This document shows positions 7,915 through 10,273 of a stretch of DNA of 10,273 bases, piece after piece. The stretch's first letter is position 1; each line of letters opens with the position of its first letter. Made by a program: the position numbers and the translations under genes. The notes below the pieces were generated by a model, which saw only the letters and a list, made by a program, of their open reading frames with translations, was not told the DNA's origin and ran no database searches. The DNA lies in contig CALJVD010000174.1 of assembly GCA_937974825.1 (NCBI GenBank), positions 1-10,273 of the forward strand, in the 5' to 3' direction. The stretch is from an uncultured Oceanospirillaceae bacterium. Its GTDB lineage: Bacteria > Pseudomonadota > Gammaproteobacteria > Pseudomonadales > Oceanobacteraceae.

Positions 7915-7948
7915 TTGGACAGACATGTAATTTTATGTAACATGCCTG
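7915..7948 (+). promoter_or_regulatory. Candidate promoter and dyad operator of the C39 peptidase cluster
   Basis: In the 126-base AT-rich gap after mlaA, TTGGAC (7915-7920) and TAACAT (7938-7943) are spaced 17 bases apart and could be -35 and -10 boxes. An imperfect dyad, cagacatg (7920-7927) and catgcctg (7941-7948), matching in seven of eight positions, overlaps the spacer and -10 box. This is a position where a repressor could act. Both box matches are only partial, and the regulator is unknown. Confidence 0.35.
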
Positions 7949-7976
7949 TTCGTATTTACACAAAAATAACAATAAA

Positions 7977-8948
7977 GTGTGGAGGGGCCTAAGGCCATCG
8001 CCCGTGTTAATAATACTCCTAGGTTCAATTATTGCCTTCACTATGGTGAAAGACGTCGCAATTATTACCGATCGTCAGCCAGGTGATACTGCGTTTCGTC
8101 ATGCTGTTGGCGAGGCGTATCAGTACGATACGGTCGTTAATGTTGAGCCTTTAGCAGTGCAAAAAAACCGTAACGTTGTTCGTCAGCAGTATGACTACTC
8201 TTGTGGTTCTGCGGCGTTGACAACCATTCTCGACTTTTACCTAGGCCGTAACTTCCAAGAGCGTCAGGTGATGGAAGGTTTGTTACATTTCGGTGAAACA
8301 GAACGTATTGTTGAGCGTCGCGGTTTCTCATTGTTAGACATGAAGCGCTTAGTAACCGCACTGGGTCACCCATCCGGTGGCTTTAAAGCACAAGAAAAAG
8401 ACTTATATAATCTTGACCACCCAGCAATTGCACCGATCGAATACGCTGGTTTTAAACACTTTGTCGTTATTCGTGCTGTTCATAATGGCCGTGTTTATAT
8501 TGCCGACCCAGCCTTGGGTAATATCACTTTTACCATGAGCCGTTTCTTAGAAGTATGGGACAATAACGTACTCTTTATTGTGTTCCCGAACGGTCACAAA
8601 CCTGCTAACGCATTAGAGCTGCGCGAAGAAGATATGCGCTTTGTAGCAGACTATATTATTGCTGAAAACAGTTTTAAAGAATTTCCACATTGGCAGATAC
8701 GCACTGAACATGACGTAACAAACCAAATTGCTCAGCTGCAAAATAACTATCAATCCAGTCTTGTGCCTAAGCTTGATTCTGATGGTAAACATATGACCAA
8801 TGAGAAAGGTGTTTACCTGTATGAATTGAGTGAAAAAGATGCCGCAGATGGATTGAAACAGGAAGACTTTAACGCCATCGACTTTAGAAAGTTTGGTGAC
8901 GACGCACCGACACAAATTGAAAAAACGTTACGCTTTAAGCGTAAGTAA
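7977..8948 (+). CDS. Stand-alone C39-family cysteine peptidase, FapD-like
   Basis: This protein of up to 323 residues has an N-terminal hydrophobic segment (about 9-22) after two arginines, fitting a signal peptide or anchor that places it in the periplasm. The peptidase region spans about 60-205. It keeps the C39 residues: Gln70 six before the nucleophile, Cys76 in YSCGSAAL, His161 in GFKHFVVIR and Asp177 in YIADPALGN. C39 enzymes usually cut after double-glycine leaders and are fused to ABC exporters; no ABC domain is present here, as in FapD of Pseudomonas functional amyloid. A further 115 charged residues (about 208-323) follow, of unknown role. The start is uncertain. The GTG at 7977 has no ribosome binding site, whereas the GTG at 8004 has AAGG nine bases upstream but loses the arginines. 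The gene is 42 bases before the beta-barrel gene, probably in one operon. Strong CGT/GGT codon preference suggests high expression. Confidence 0.82.
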   Translation: MWRGLRPSPVLIILLGSIIAFTMVKDVAIITDRQPGDTAFRHAVGEAYQYDTVVNVEPLAVQKNRNVVRQQYDYSCGSAALTTILDFYLGRNFQERQVMEGLLHFGETERIVERRGFSLLDMKRLVTALGHPSGGFKAQEKDLYNLDHPAIAPIEYAGFKHFVVIRAVHNGRVYIADPALGNITFTMSRFLEVWDNNVLFIVFPNGHKPANALELREEDMRFVADYIIAENSFKEFPHWQIRTEHDVTNQIAQLQNNYQSSLVPKLDSDGKHMTNEKGVYLYELSEKDAADGLKQEDFNAIDFRKFGDDAPTQIEKTLRFKRK

Positions 8949-8990
8949 AAACGAATAATAACGAATATAATAATAAGGGATACGTTTCTC

Positions 8991-10049
8991 ATGTTACTAC
9001 GAGCCTCAATATTAGCATTACCCTGCTTGTTGCTAGCTTTGCCCTCGGTACAAGCAGAGGAAGAAGATAAATCACAGGCGCGTGATGCACTGACTAAACA
9101 AGAAAGTGATGCTGATACAGAGCGTGCACTAGAAGAAGTATTCCAAGCCGCAGAGAAAAACTATTCGTTGCTGCCTAAAGGTGATGCTGCCTTAAACTAT
9201 AACTTTGATTACACCTATTATGGTGATCAGCGTATAGACTTAGTGATTCAGCAACGCACCGACGCAGAAGGCGCACCCACAGGTGGTTCGGATATTATTA
9301 ATGCGAACGTTACGCCATCCGCCAGTCACACATTCACTAACGCCTTTACCTTAGATTACGGCATTAAAAACAACTTAACGTTAAGCGGTCGTTTACCTCT
9401 GATTGCCAAATATGAGTCGGATACCGATATTACCTCTTATGGTTTAGGTGATGTGAGTGGTTCGTTACGCTGGCAGCCCTTTGAGTATGTGCCAGGTAAA
9501 CTGAGCCAAACTTATTTTGCTAACGTCAGCTTAAAAACCGGTGACAGCCCATACGAAATTGATTTAAATCGTCATTTGTCGACCGGTTCAGGGTATTACA
9601 GTTTAAGTGCCGGTGGCAGTTACTCTAAAGTAATTGACCCTGTGGTTCTGTTTGGTTCAGTGAGCCTAGCGTATAACTTTAAGCAGTCGGGCTTAAACCA
9701 AATTCGCGGAGGTAGTATTCTTCGTTCTGTTGATCCTGGTAATGCGTTGTCGTTTGCGATGGGGTTTGCTTACTCGCTGTCTTATGATGTGTCTTTAAGT
9801 ATGTCTTTCCAAGGCTCCTATAACGATGAGACGAAGTTTAACTTGCAAACGAATAACGGTATGGGGAGTTCGATTGCGGGTAGCCAAATGAGTGGCATTA
9901 TCAATATGGCATTGGGTATTCGTGTATCACCTAAGACCATTGCTAACGTTAACGTTGGCTTCGGTTTAACAGAATTGTCACCAGATATTATTTTAGGCTT
10001 GTCATTACCAATTGATATTGAAGGCGTTAAACCTTCGGGCAGAAACTAA
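8991..10049 (+). CDS. Outer-membrane beta-barrel protein with helical N-terminus, FapF-like or MetA-pathway type
   Basis: This 352-residue protein has a clear signal peptide, MLLRASILALPCLLLALPSVQA, cut before Glu23. Residues 23-63 are charged and helix-prone, with EEEDKSQARD and ALEEVFQAAEKN. From about residue 66 onward, alternating polar and hydrophobic strands with aromatic belts run to the end, for example LNYNFDYTYYGD, LDYGIKNNLTLSGRLPL, VLFGSVSLAYNF and ALSFAMGFAYSLSYDVSLSMSF. This predicts a beta-barrel of roughly 12 strands. A helical plug before a barrel resembles FapF, the Fap amyloid pore. The barrel also resembles the family annotated as transporter or phenol-degradation MetA-like. 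It does not end in the usual terminal aromatic; eight or so residues follow the last strand. AAGGGA at 8975-8980 is the binding site. Substrate unknown. Confidence 0.75.
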   Translation: MLLRASILALPCLLLALPSVQAEEEDKSQARDALTKQESDADTERALEEVFQAAEKNYSLLPKGDAALNYNFDYTYYGDQRIDLVIQQRTDAEGAPTGGSDIINANVTPSASHTFTNAFTLDYGIKNNLTLSGRLPLIAKYESDTDITSYGLGDVSGSLRWQPFEYVPGKLSQTYFANVSLKTGDSPYEIDLNRHLSTGSGYYSLSAGGSYSKVIDPVVLFGSVSLAYNFKQSGLNQIRGGSILRSVDPGNALSFAMGFAYSLSYDVSLSMSFQGSYNDETKFNLQTNNGMGSSIAGSQMSGIINMALGIRVSPKTIANVNVGFGLTELSPDIILGLSLPIDIEGVKPSGRN

Positions 10050-10103
10050 TAAGTAGGCCATGTTCTTTTGACAAACAACAAGAATAGGGTAGTGGCAGAC
10101 GTT

Positions 10104-10273
10104 ATGAGAATTCTCTCTTTTTTAATTTTATTGATACCAGGGTTAGCGTTTGGTCAGCTATCGCAAAACCTGTTTATCGATACTAAAGCCATGTCTTTAG
10201 GTAATGCGGTAACCGCAGACCCTGTTGGTTTAATGAGTATTCACTTTAACCCAGCAGGCTTGACGAAATTAGA
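10104..10273 (+). CDS. FadL/OmpP1-family outer-membrane protein, 5' part only
   Basis: Only the first 56 codons lie inside the window, and the frame is open to the end. The signal peptide MRILSFLILLIPGLAFG is followed by QLSQN. Then comes the FadL-family start, in which the residues KAMSLGNAVTADPVGLMSIH lead into FNPAGLTKL; FNPAGL is the conserved N-terminal hatch motif of FadL/TodX-type channels for hydrophobic compounds. The ATG at 10104 is chosen because the signal peptide begins there. In-frame GTG (10092) and TTG (10068) codons exist upstream but have no better binding site, and only AGGG at 10086-10089 is near. It is 54 bases after the barrel gene with no terminator, so it is probably co-transcribed. 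Long-chain fatty acid import is the classic role; a role in the C39/barrel system is possible. Confidence 0.75.
   Translation, partial: MRILSFLILLIPGLAFGQLSQNLFIDTKAMSLGNAVTADPVGLMSIHFNPAGLTKL

Noticed and set aside
8613..8915. Open frame of 100 codons on the minus strand inside the C39 peptidase gene
   Set aside because: It is antisense to the coding sequence of the C-terminal extension, has no supported start site, and has unusual composition rich in Phe, Cys and Val.
7977..8948. Bacteriocin ABC exporter with a C39 domain
   Set aside because: The protein is only 323 residues, with one N-terminal hydrophobic segment and no Walker or ABC signature motifs.
10050..10103. Weak ttctt/aagaa hairpin as a terminator between the two barrel genes
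   Set aside because: It has five AT-rich pairs, an 11-base loop and no T-run, so it is too weak to end transcription.

Overview
The window reads as chromosomal DNA of a mid-GC, probably marine, gammaproteobacterium. The proteins (FadD, full-length HrpA with DUF3418, MlaA, FadL-type porin) point to the Oceanospirillales/Pseudomonadales side of the class. That placement is inferred from the look of the proteins and from AT-leaning codon choice, and I cannot name a genus. No tRNA, rRNA, CRISPR array, transposase, integrase or phage gene is visible.

Layout. Positions 1-52 hold two 19-bp arms of a dispersed palindromic repeat. A serine alpha/beta hydrolase of the monoacylglycerol lipase/lysophospholipase type (minus strand, 105-1013) diverges from a FadD-type long-chain acyl-CoA ligase (plus strand, 1168-2847). 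A 154-bp gap between them must hold both promoters. The gap from 2848 to 3169 contains two near-identical REP/BIME-like units that share 76 identical bases, followed by two short hairpins, one of them a good intrinsic terminator. Then come hrpA (3170-7063), mlaA/vacJ (7116-7850), and an apparent operon beginning near 7977. This operon encodes a stand-alone C39-family cysteine peptidase, a 352-residue outer-membrane beta-barrel protein with a helical N-terminus, and the first 56 codons of a FadL/OmpP1-family barrel protein cut off by the window end.

How the genes may work together. The left pair fits lipid catabolism: the hydrolase would release fatty acids and FadD would activate them to acyl-CoA for beta-oxidation. 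HrpA is an RNA helicase with no obvious link to its neighbours. MlaA is the outer-membrane part of the phospholipid retrograde pathway; here it has no lipobox cysteine and ends in an unusual Asp/Trp tail.

The most interesting part is the right-hand cluster. A periplasm-facing C39 peptidase without an ABC transporter sits next to a barrel with a helical N-terminal segment. This recalls the FapD/FapF pair of the Pseudomonas functional-amyloid (Fap) export system, but here a FadL-type barrel follows and no FapA/B/C/E gene is in view. A Fap-related or novel surface-export system is a hypothesis. The genes beyond position 10273 would decide it.
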